A stretch of DNA of 64,000 bases from Adiantum capillus-veneris (taxonomy: Eukaryota; Streptophyta; Polypodiopsida; Polypodiales; Pteridaceae). The stretch covers positions 24,413,946 through 24,477,945 of the forward strand of contig CM043969.1 of assembly GCA_014529385.2 (NCBI GenBank), in the 5' to 3' direction. Shown in pieces: positions 38,050 to 48,414 of this stretch. The position numbers were made by a program, and so were the translations under genes. The stretch's first letter is position 1; each line of letters starts with the position of its first letter. The notes below the pieces were generated by a model. That model did no database searches, had not been told where the DNA came from, and saw only the letters and a list, made by a program, of their open reading frames with translations.

Positions 38050-38470
38050 ACCTGATTGTCGATGGCGATGTGGTCTTTGCTGTCGTTTTGTTGTTGGAAA
38101 GAAAGTATAGGCTATAGCCTTTGCAGTATCTTGTCTTGTTCGTCCAAGCCGATGTACATAGTCTTCACATGATTCAGGAAAATCATAATTGATGACAAAC
38201 TTGATGTCTGTCACATCCACGCTTTGAGCTGCAGCATCTGTTTCTGTCATTATAGGTCTACTGCCAGATCTAAATTCAAAAAGAACCCAATGTCGTTTAA
38301 CTTGACTCTTATCATCATGGATAGAGAAAGCTCCATCCATCATTTGCTCCAGCAAATCTGCCAATTCGGAGTATTTGTGATTCTCAGAAACAACTTCTAC
38401 AATCTGTAGAATTGAGTGACTGGCTTTCTGATCTTGTGAGCCAATGACAACTTTGTAAGGATTTTGTTGT
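38050..38470 (-). pseudogene. Captured DEAD-box RNA helicase fragment (C-terminal helicase domain)
   Basis: The minus strand encodes, without a stop, NPYKVVIGSQD ... QIVEVVSE, KYSELADLLEQMMDG, then SIHDDKSQVKRHWVLFEFRSG, IMTETDAAAQSVDV, IKFVINYDFP and EDYVHRLGRT ... AYTFF. This is the plant DDX5/RH20-type helicase C domain. Motif V (normally TATDVAARGLDV) and motif VI (normally HRIGRTGR) are altered. About 25 residues around motif IV are absent between MMDG and AFSIH. No introns are present, consistent with capture from RNA. The frame runs on through the polypurine tract into the LTR (stop at 37984). Confidence 0.85.
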
Positions 38471-38492
38471 GTTGGTGACCCAGCGCTCAACA
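38464..38492 (-). repeat. Extra copy of the LTR start at the helicase boundary
   Basis: On the minus strand TGTTGAGCGCTGGGTCACCA followed by ACACAACA repeats the element's own LTR start (TGTTGACCGCTGGGTCAACA, then ACACAACA) with two mismatches over 28 bases. It directly precedes the helicase codons AAT CCT TAC. Confidence 0.8.
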
Positions 38493-40158
38493 CTTTGCTG
38501 TTGTTTTGGCTTCATCTGTTGCACTGCTTGTATCTTTGTCGAACCACAACAAGAACTATGATCCATTAGAGTGGACGTCTATCATCATAACCATTCATCT
38601 TTTGAGATCCTCTGATTACTTTTATGTCTGCTCTTCTTCATTGGTGACTTCTTTGTTTCTGTGCAATCATGTTGTTAGTGTTGTCTGCAGCTTTGTCATT
38701 GTAGGCCATTCTTCGACTCGCCATTGAGGAGAAGTATGCTATGATCTGAAATTGGTGCTCCAATTCATTTGTCAATTGATTTGAGTAGCATTTCCTTATT
38801 TTTGATGTAGAAGGAATATGTACAAGAGGATGGTGATAGGTGTCTTTTAGATTAGGGTCTAAAACCTGGATGACCAAATGGAAAAAACCTGGTGGGGAAA
38901 AAAATGCCTTTGGTATACGCTCTTATTGGAGTTGAGCAGTTGAACGTGAAGTACATGTTCATGAAGGGTGAGTGCTTGGGTGAAACACGGAAAGAGTGCC
39001 TGATGCAAGTGCCAATTATGGGACACTCTATATGCGTACGAGAAATTTGTCAACAAAAGCATGCAATGTGAAAGAAGGAGATGATGGGTGCTTCGACGAA
39101 TAAATGTAGCACATGTGACATCAAAATATGTCTCAATAGCTTCCACCTTTCCAAGAAGGGTTTTCGATGTAGAAGTTTTTCCACTCGTATCTCACAGTGC
39201 TCAGTACGTGAGTGTCTTTTGGACCTTCTCCTTCACTTCACCAGACTTAAGTATAGTAGACTTCGACTCTTTTGCTCACCTATACCAGCATGAGCGACAC
39301 AACGTAAATATGCTCAACTCTTCCAGCTTGAGCAGTACCTAGAATAGCTAAGATGCTTAGACCACAGAGAATATTACTTGAAGCTTTGGGACTAACACCT
39401 CACTCCTTTTGTGGCTTAGCTACTTGATTCTGACTTGTATGACTTGTTGGTTGCATGTTGACACTGCTTTGTGACAAGTTCTTCGGCTGTTGTAGTGGCT
39501 GCTGAGACATACTTCGTGAAGTTTCATCATTTTCCGGTACCTTCTTCTCTTTGTAGTGCTCAGGCCTCTCGTCAATCTGTTCTTCATTTGTATTATGGGA
39601 TTTTTTTATTTTTTCTTAATAATAAACAAAGAAAATCTTAAAACAACTCAACAAAAGAAAAATCATTCAAATAGAAATCTAAATGCTATGTACACTATAC
39701 ACATGTCCCTAGGGGCTCATATATGGATTTTGTCCCCATACTCCTCTGTAACACTACTATGAGGGCATATACTCTAAATTTTGTCAAAAAATTATCACAA
39801 TAAAACGCAAAAATTCAATGCATCTCACAAAACATTGCCCTCTAATAGTCATAATGTTAGGTCCGCATTCAGAATGCCTCCCCCCTTCCTATTTGGAGTC
39901 ATCCTTTACGATAGGGTATCGCAAAGGGTATGTGTTGTGCTTGGGAAATTAAAAGATGTGCCTATGCAAGCCTTGTAATGTAGCCCTATTATGCATACAC
40001 AGTCAATGCATGGAAAAGATTTATGTTGTGCAAGATGTGGGTATAAGCAATTTGCTTATTGGCATTTGTTGGCAAGGCTTCTTATTCTAAGCAATGTAAT
40101 GGTCTTTGAAGCTCCTGTATCATTGCTTGATTGAAGCGACTTGCTCTCTTCTAACTAT
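38493..40158. other. Noncoding interior of element C
   Basis: No recognisable domain. A minus-strand stretch at about 39590-39400 looks coding-like (DERPEHYKEKKVPEND, then Gln/Ser-rich, then stop), but the family is unknown. No pol fragments were seen. Confidence 0.5.
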
Positions 40159-42397
40159 ACTGTAATCGTAGGAAGGATTGTAAGAATTCAAGCGGGGATG
40201 CACTGACAGCAGTTTTGTTGTTCTTCTTTGGGACCCATTTCTTGGCGATTATTGGCTCTTTTGTTGCTGGCTCTCGTTTGGGAACCCATACTTTCCCGTG
40301 CTTCGTTTATGTTTGAAGGGACTTCTTTGGGATCCACCTTTTTGTTGTGTGAGTCACCTGTGTTCTTTGCTTCAGCCCTTGTACATTGGGTTGGGGACGG
40401 TATTTAGGCTTTGAAAGTTGATACTGTGGTTGTTTTGGAATCCAAATGAATTCCTGACTTTTTTGTGCTTGAATCAACTTCTTTGGAGCCCAAACCCGAG
40501 TTGTGAAAGCTTGCGAATTTGTGATATTCTTACCTGTTCGTGCACGCTTTCCTTGCTTTTGTTTTGGTGTTGGATCTTGTGATTTGTCATTAGAGATCTT
40601 TGTCTTCTTGATCCATATCTGTTTTTGGCTAATCTGGCTTTTGAGTATCCAGATTTGTCGAGCTTTTTGGCTTTGACTTGTTGTCCTGTTCTTTTGACCT
40701 ATCATGGTTGTTGCTGAAGGGGTTGGTGATAGTGATGGCCTGAGTTGATGATAGGGGATGTCGTAAGATTCATCACTATCGCTACTATCCTCAGCAAGGT
40801 TGACTTCTTGTACTTTCCCTTGATTTTTTGGCTGGTAGTGGAAAGTTACTGTCTGTTTGCTCGTGGGTGGTAGTTTCTTGGAGGACTTTTCTAGACCATT
40901 GATTAGAACATTGTTAGCTCGTTGCTCTGGTCGTATTTCTCCTAGCTGAGTCTTAGCATCCTTATTAGGAGCCATGTATGAGGATGCTTGTGGTGGTTGT
41001 GTCTTCACGGAGGACTTTGGAATCCACTTTTGATGCACTTTATTCGTGTAGCGATGAGATTGATTCCTGGGCCGTTGATCTTCTTGAAGCTCGAAGTGTT
41101 CTACAGAGTCATAGAACTCGTCGTCTTCTTCATCTTTTGATTCTCCACATTTCTTTGTTTGATCCTTATTTCGAGAGCTTGTTGATGTTTGGTTCTCTTC
41201 ATTTTCCTGGATTACACTCACTGCAAAATAAGGAACGGCATCATAGCCATTTTCATCACAAAACTTTTTTGTGGGAGCATCCTCCACGGTGCACACATCC
41301 AGAGTAGCCAAGATGTGTTCCCATCCAAAAGGCTCTAACTCTTCTTCAGGAAATGGTTCTGGGATATAGTCCATATCCTCTATAACCCGCTCTAGGATAC
41401 ATTCCTCACGTTTCAAGCTACCACATTGTGAAGCTCCACACATCCACAGTTCTTTAGGCTTACCTAACCAAGCTGGAAGTTCTGATCCTGCTACTGTGGC
41501 GGAATCAAACTCCTCTACCGGTGTTCTCGTCACATCCCTATAGCTATGGTCCCTCAAGTTTATCTTTGTTATGGTTTCCATATGTCTCAGGTATATATGG
41601 TCATAACCCCAATCGTGGACCATTTTCAATGGTCGCATGAATGGTCTTCCCAGAATGATGTCATAGTTGTTCTTCTTGCCAAAGTCAACAACAGCAAAAG
41701 TGTGTTCATATTCAATGCCACAAGAAGTAACAAGTACTTTTTCTAGCAGTCCTAGGGGCTTTTCCTTGTGTCCGTCTGCAAGCTGCAGGGTCATTCGTGT
41801 GGATATCAAGGTAGGTCTTCCCCATTTTTTCCAAACCTCTTGGGTTGCAATGGCCACACCAGCTCCACTGTCAAGGATTGCCATGGTTTTTACACCATTG
41901 AATTCCATAGGAAGGGTGGTGTTTCCATCTTCTCCCTCGTAATACTCGCCTACCTTGTTTAATGGCACTGGCCTAGTATTTAGTTGAGGCATTTCAAGCT
42001 CTTTGATGCTCTCCTCGATTTGAGTCATTGGGGTTTTTACACCAAATTTCTCTAGACATTTACCCACATTAGCCCACATGTTTGGTCTTATTCTGAGCAA
42101 CACGGCTAACATTATTGTACAGGTGACTGGGGTAGATAGAATATCTACTAGCCCCTTTGAATCGATGGCCTTGTTGGGAGACAATCTCTTTGATGGGACT
42201 GCAACCACATCTGACTTGGTCTCGTACTCTCCCATGTAGGACAGTAGTGTTCTTAGCGAATGGGGTTGACTATCCATAGATTGTACAGATCCTTTGTCGC
42301 CCCAACACGATTGCACGTCTAGATTCATTTGAGATCCAGTCTCAAATTTCTCTATTGGTGGTAGAAACACTCCTCGTTCATCACCAGTTTTGTCTAC
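40159..42397 (-). pseudogene. Element C aspartic protease and W-x-P-K repeat tail
   Basis: In frame with gag but separated by TGA at 42398. Retropepsin core near 41905-41600: TMAILDSGAGVAIA (catalytic DSG), then FAVVDFGKKNNYDIILGRPF. After it come acidic and Gln/Ser/Lys-rich regions with repeated W-x-P-K-type units: KWIPKSS, IWILKSQ, IWIKKTK, VWAPKKL, IWIPKQP, RWIPKKS and, past a TAA at 40307, VWVPKRE and KWVPKKN. No RT follows. The repeat could bind nucleic acid or protein; this is speculation. Confidence 0.75.
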
Positions 42398-45079
42398 TCA
42401 TCTTCTTAGGTCATCGGCTTCATTGGCCTCTCTGACTTGTTTCCACAATTCGTCAAGACCATCTATCTCTTTACAATCCTCAGGTATAGCTTGGTGAAAT
42501 CCCTCGAAAGAGTTATCCGGGATATTCAGTACTATCCTTGGTTCTAATGCTGGGTCTTTGAGTTTTGGTATGTGCTCATGAATGGAATCTGGCTCTTTTA
42601 GTTCCTGGTTTGGTGGAATTACTTGTGTAGGCATGTCACGGATCACATCCTCAGGTTTTACAACTGGTGACTCTAGTAAAGCTTGGGCCGTTTGAATCAT
42701 TTTATGGCACATTTAAAACCTTTGATTTTCTAGTTCCGTATAGGGATATGTCATCCACCTGTGTTCTTGGGTTTGGTTGTTTTTGAGCCTCGCATCATAG
42801 GCTTTCAAGAGGGCATCTAATGTCTCATTAACCTTCTCTGCCAACACATATCCTCCTGAACTAGCACTTCTCGGTTTCTCATCCGTGGATGGTTCTTCTA
42901 GAGGTTTGATCATCTGTGTAAGAGAAGGTGCCTCCTTTTCCTCATGTTGTTTTATCTTCTTTTCAGCTTCGGTAAGCTTCTTAGCTAGGGATTTTTGCTC
43001 TCGTTCCCTGCGTGCTTTCATCCTAGTCTTTCTAGCTTTCCAACTATTTCTTTTGCTCTTGGTTTTCTGACTAGGTGTGTCTGTCTTTGGTCCATCATCT
43101 GTCTTTGGACTCATGTCACTTTCCGTGTTCTTTGTCTCTGGATTCTCATCAGCTTTCTTTTGAGCTTGTGCTCTCGTAACCACTTGAACTGGTACGACAT
43201 TTTCATTTTCTGAGCTACTAGGGAGCTGAACAATCCCGGATACATTTGTCATGATTTTCCTGATTTGGTTTGGTTTTTTCAGGCAATCGGGGGTCAAGTG
43301 AGTGATGCCACACTCAAGACAATAGGCATTTACTTCAGTGATCTCCGTATGAGGACATTGTTTGACCAAGTGGTTGTCACGACTTTTGTGACAATCTGTC
43401 TCTGGTTGAGGAGATTCTTTTAGCATTTCCTCTTGGCTATAAGCAAGCTTTGACCTAGATAAGCCGCTATTTGCAATGAATCGCAATGTTCTTTCGTCCA
43501 TTTCATACCTTCTTTCTTTCGATTGAAACCTAGGAGGTGGAGGTTGTACCGGCCTCACCACTCCATGTGTTTCTCTCACATTTTGTTTCTCCGAAGGGTA
43601 GTACCCACTTTGGTTGCTATACCACATTGTAGCTGGTACTGGCGTTGGTTTATTTGATGCTTTCATCATTGGCATGTATCTCATGTCTACCTGCATTCTA
43701 GCACCTGGCAGCGGAGGTTGTTGTCCTAAGACAAGCTGTGGCCTTAAAACTCCTATTGGTCTTGGCGCATTCCCCGTAATGTATCTAGGTGGAGTAGGTG
43801 CTTCTGGAACAGGTTGTACATACCTCTCCCTAGCATTTTCCATGCTATAATAGCACTCTTCCCCTGTATGGTTCGTCCATTTTCTCTCAATTTCACACCA
43901 CTTCGGCTCTCCCGACGATAGAGGAATCAACCTCTTGACCAAGTCGTCGATAAGCTTTTCTTGATCAATAGGTGCCGTTGGCTTGGCGATGGACTCACTT
44001 ATCTGTGAAACACTGTGCTGAGAGGATGTGTCATCTCCTTGACTCTTTAAGTCCTTTTCTTTGTATGCCTCACAGTTATCCACTAGATAAAGAGCTTCTT
44101 TGATCAACTCGTTTAGCGTCATCCTCCTTATCATATGCAGATCCTTCTGAAGGCCCTCATCTCTCATTCCCTGGATAAAGATCAACATCAGTCGTGCTTG
44201 CGTAGGTAATTCCGCTCTCGGACAGAGCTTAACATATCTCTTGAGCCGTAATGATGCTTTGCGTACTGATTCATCCTCTTTCTGTTTGAATCTATGGATT
44301 TGCGAGACCGTGTTGTGAGCAATGCCTTTTGGCAAGAATTCTTCAATAAACTCCTCAAACAGCTCATCTAGGGTCTCAAAATCCCATATTTCCACCGAGT
44401 CGAACCAAGTAGCTGCATCATCTTCTAGAGTCAATCCAAATCCTGCAAACTGTGTCGCAAAATCTGAAACTTCTTCTGCTCTAATCACTCTTCTAAAAGC
44501 CGTTACGTGATCTCTCGGATCTTCATCTCTGGAGTATTTTCTGTTGACCCATTTCTGAACTTGGGATGGTCTAACTCGTCGATTGTCTACAAGTCTAAAC
44601 AGAGACTCTCCCAATCCTTCTCTCGTTATCGCTCTTGAAGGGAATCCTGGTGGCTCTCTTCTTGGAATTCCTATAGGAATTCTCGTGTTTGGTGGAGGCA
44701 TTTGTGGTCCTTCATTGACCAAATATCCACCTCTTTCTAGTACAGTTTGTGGATTTGTGCTTTCTACAACTCTGTATTCTCGTCCATACTTGTCGACAAC
44801 TATAGATCTCCATTGACAGTCGACTCCATATGTGTAGACATATAAGAGCGTGTAATCCGTTATCTCTTCTAGGTATGGATCTGAGCACCTATAAAGATTG
44901 ACCTCATTGTCGTCAATGTATCCATATAGTCCTTCACTCTCATGACCAATCATCCAAACTCTCTCAACAAGATGGGTCTTTATCAATTGCAAGTTTGGAA
45001 GATCCATTGTGGGAGGATATTCCTCTATCGTCGGGATCTCCAAGCTTGTGTAAGCTGCGTTTGAATCTAGGGTAGACAT
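42398..45079 (-). pseudogene. Element C gag
   Basis: ATG at 45079. 788 open codons to a TAA at 42713, then 104 more in the same frame to TGA at 42398. Residues about 165-330 form a retrotransposon gag domain (DDAATWFDSVEIWDFETLDELFEEF, LPKGIAHNTVSQIHRFKQKE). Around residue 570-600 there is a Cys/His cluster with a knuckle-like CLECGITHLTPDC (CX2CX3HX4C), followed by a Lys/Glu-rich coiled-coil region (about 700-730). Two in-frame stops separate gag from protease. They may be decay, or readthrough sites, but their number favours decay. Confidence 0.8.
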
Positions 45080-47432
45080 GATTTCTTGGCTTAAGAGCTT
45101 TTTCTTGGTTCAAGTAGACTTAGTCCACTTTGTTCAGGTTCTTTGGTTAGGGAAAAGTCGAAACTATGTCCAAAACCGCAACCGTTTCGTCACAATTGTC
45201 GCTTCTAGACACCCCTGACTTCTGGATGAATTTTGAGACCTCAAACGATGTTTTTTTCAAAATTGAACAAGTTTTGCTCTAAGATCTGTAGAGCCGCTCT
45301 CAGGCTACATTTTGATATAAAAACTTTTCCGATCTGATACCGTTTGTGAAAGTTATGGCCAAAGCAGTGAAATGCAGTTTAGATTGGTCAAAACGAGTCC
45401 AAATTCAATTTTGAAAAAAGATTTGGGATCTCTGTGACACTGTGAACACTCCTGTATGGTCAAAATTACAGTTGGGCCCTAAAACTGGCTTAGAGACATC
45501 CTACGCGTAGTATGTCTATATGCTCAGAATTTAACAAAATTTGGTCCAGAGACTCCCCTTAAGTCGAGCAACACAATGGTATGCTCAGATTTTCATTTGG
45601 ATTTAAAATTGGCCTTGAGACATTCTACGCGTAGGATGTCTTTTTACTCAGAATGACTTGAAATTTTCACCCCAGCTTCTCCTTGATGTGATGATCACAG
45701 TGGTGTGCTCATAGGTTGGTTTGGAGTCCTAAATCAAGTTGGAGACATCCTACGCGTAGGATGTCTTTTTGCTTTGTTTCAGCTCAAACTTGCACTGTAG
45801 CTTCCCCTTGATGTGCTTAACTCACAGCTATTTTTACTTTTTGATTCTGACACCTATAGGTTGATCAAATGATCAAGAATCTGTTCCAAAAGCATGATGT
45901 CTGGTCTGATGAATTCCTAAGTCAAATCAACTCCAAATTGGACCAAAATTGACTAGGAGTCTTGCCTAAGGCTCTATGACAGCATGGTATGGTCACAATA
46001 GAATTTTGGTTTTAGAATTATGCATTAGTAATCCTACGCGTAGGATGTGTTTTTGCTCAGAATGAACTCAAACTTGGACCACAGACTCTCCTTAAGGTGC
46101 TGATCACTGTGGTATGCTCAAAATTGTGTTTAGAGTCCAAAATCACATAGAAGACATCCTACGCGTAGGATGTCTTTTTGGCCTGTTTGACCCCAGACTT
46201 GTCCCATAGTTTCCCCTTGATGTCAGCAACCCAGTGGTATGCTTAGATTTTGGTTTGGATTTCAAAAGTCCCAAATTTTATATGTTCTTGCCTTTTGTCT
46301 GTCCAAAAACGCTAAAGTCTGTTCAATCTTCACTTTCACTGACCCAAATGAGATGAAATTTATCACATGCACTCAATACCACATTTAGAACATGCCTATA
46401 GAGTCATCCTATGGTTTGGTCTCAAAATTAGGCCTTGGACACAATTTGGGTAGGATGTCTGGCAATTCTCGTCTTTTGGCTTTGATCTGTCAAAATTTGG
46501 TCAAATTTCCACTTTCTAGGTGAAAATAGGGTAAAACCTACCTTCTGAACACATTGGTCAACTCTGATTTTCAAAATTTCCACTAGATCACCCTGTAGAC
46601 ATCCTACGCGTAGGATGTCTACTGCTGATTTTTTGAGACTGAAGTGTCCCTTATGCTTCCTTATGCTCTCAGCAAGTGCAAGTATGCTTCATAATTGCAA
46701 AAACATGCAAAAATCACTCAATTTAAGCCTTTGCATAAATTTTACGTTTTCTGACTCCGCCTTTTGGCTTTTGGTCAACAAAAATAGGGAAAAACACCCA
46801 AGTCAATATGTTACTAGGGTAAAACCTACCCTCTGAACCCACTGGTGCAGTCAAAATTTTCAAATTTGGTCTCCAGAACCCCCTTGAGACATCCTACGTG
46901 TAGGATGTCTATGTTTACAGAATTGCAAGTTTTCTTCACAGAATCCTTGCAAATGCTCTTTTATATGCACAACATCAGTCAGTCATACAAAAATATCCAC
47001 AAAAGCTTGTTTAATGCATTTTTACCCTCAAAAGCACACTTTTCCATGATTTCAAATGCAATCAAGCACTTTAGCAAATAATTCAGTGTTGAATAGCTCT
47101 AGATCAGAATCGGATCACTTACCTAAAGCTACTCCTACAAATCATATGGGGTTTTGCATCTATGAGTAGAAAAACGCTTCACTGCCACACACGGACTAGT
47201 AAACGCTTTTATCACCTCACAAATCACTCGACCACCAACAACTACTCTAATCCTCAGATCCTAACTAAACCTATCTAGTCGCAGACCCTCGGCAAGACAC
47301 ACGCTTCCTGGCTATCCACTTGATCGCGGAATATCCTCTTCCGGATCCACTTAAGAAAAACGCTTTCTTTAGCCGAAACTAAATCAAGCAACCATCACAC
47401 GAGTGTTAGTAGGAAACCTACTTAGGTCCTTG
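45080..47432 (-). other. Long leader of element C
   Basis: 2.35 kb between primer site and gag ATG with no ORF of note. It is built largely of degenerate ~125-bp units (TGGTATGCTCA, TCTCCTTAAG/TTCCCCTTGATG, TTTTTGCTCAGAAT strings) that carry the palindromes. Confidence 0.75.
45494..46910. repeat. Array of 24-bp palindromes in the element C leader
   Basis: The unit is AGACATCCTACG followed by its exact reverse complement. Copies: 45494-45517 (one change), 45618-45641 (one change), 45743-45766 (perfect), 46027-46050 (core intact), 46152-46175 (perfect), 46597-46620 (perfect), 46887-46910 (one change). A right half-copy lies at 46451-46460 and a related half-site (ACGCGTAGGATGACA) is in the LTR at 47804-47818. 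Several spacings are 124-125 bases, with similar degenerate sequence between copies. Confidence 0.93.
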
Positions 47433-47452
47433 TGTCCCCGGCAGCGGTGCCA
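47433..47452 (-). other. Primer binding site of element C, tRNA-Asp type
   Basis: The minus strand reads TGGCACCGCTGCCGGGGA next to the 5' LTR. The plant tRNA-Asp complement is TGGCGCCGTTGCCGGGGA, so two mismatches by eye. This primer is typical of the Tat/Athila branch of Ty3/gypsy elements. Confidence 0.8.
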
Positions 47453-47453
47453 A

Positions 47454-48409
47454 TGTTGGACGAGAAGTCTCACACACCCATGAAGTGCATGCAAACACTA
47501 CCTAGATCAACATAATGTCAATCGAGGACACAGATGACACGATAGGCACACAAAGGAAATCTCTTAAGCTTGTCAGGCTGAGACCATCCTACAGATACAA
47601 CACTCTGGAAGGCCAACTAAACCACAATCAAGAACCTCACTGCCCTCAACTACACCACCTAGCCACATACACACATATGGAAGGTAACTCACCTAATCAT
47701 GCGAGAATCATACGAAACTGAAGGAACACCGTCCCCTCACTAGGATACACCTGTCCCTAAGCTTCTACACTCAAAACCCTCACTCTAAACCCATCTGCGG
47801 AAAACGCGTAGGATGACAGAACAGAATTTTGAAAGTGCCCGAAACTGAAATTTATGAGTACCTATGCGTAGCTTACGTCACCACGATTCTATAGACTACT
47901 AGCATGCAGAAAACAGGCATCGTTTGATACACTTACGGCCACAAATAGCTCATAGATGCGTCGGCGTGTGCGCTTCGTCTCGCGTGGAATGCTTGGCGTT
48001 GTCACGTAGCTCTCCTCGAGCCTACAGCAATGGTGCAGTCGGATCTCCAATGTGTTGAGCGAGCAGGGCGTAGCAAGAGGATGAAGCTCACACTCACTCT
48101 CTTTCTCTCTCACACACAGTAGACGGCAGCGCTAAGTTTTGATTATGATAAAAGTCTCCTTTACAAAATGACCTAGGTACCTTATATACTAAGGTTACCT
48201 TAGGTTTAACCAAAAATGGGGTTGAAAGGGTCAAATGGCTTTGTATTTACAATCTGGAAGTGCCATTGCACCCCGGCTTCTGAAATTAGAATAACTACTC
48301 ATTACAAATGACGTTTATCGCCATAATCCGCAGCATTTCATAACTCGCAAAAGATACGACTTTGGTACGAAACTTGAGTTATGTTGTGTTGTTGACCCAG
48401 CGGTCAACA
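47454..48409 (-). repeat. Element C 5' LTR
   Basis: 956 bp, TGTTGGACGAGAAG to GCGGTCAACA, followed by GGCTC. Differences from the other LTR are nearly all single-base, many C/T and G/A. Confidence 0.96.
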
Positions 48410-48414
48410 GGCTC

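Larger units (their letters stand above)
37059..48409 (-). mobile_element. Element C: LTR retrotransposon with gag and protease, no RT, and a captured helicase piece
   Basis: 11,351 bp. LTRs at 37059-38014 and 47454-48409 are both 956 bp with about 20 differences by eye. It has a 5-bp target duplication, tRNA-Asp-type primer site (47433-47452) and polypurine tract (38015-38026). On the minus strand: a 2.35-kb leader with palindromes, gag, protease, a WxPK-repeat tail, about 1.7 kb of noncoding sequence, and a DEAD-box helicase fragment next to the 3' LTR. No RT, RNase H or integrase motif is visible, so it must rely on another element for replication. Confidence 0.92.

Noticed and set aside
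37984-38493. Helicase ORF considered as a host DEAD-box gene
   Set aside because: It lies inside a retrotransposon bounded by a target duplication, lacks the N-terminal domain and motif IV, and has changed motifs V and VI.
40978-41307. Plus-strand ORFs across 40978-44816
   Set aside because: Antisense to the element C gag-protease frame, with no domain.
45494-46910. Regularly spaced palindromes considered as a CRISPR array
   Set aside because: This is a plant retrotransposon leader; spacers are degenerate copies of one unit rather than unique, and repeats are perfect palindromes about 125 bases apart.
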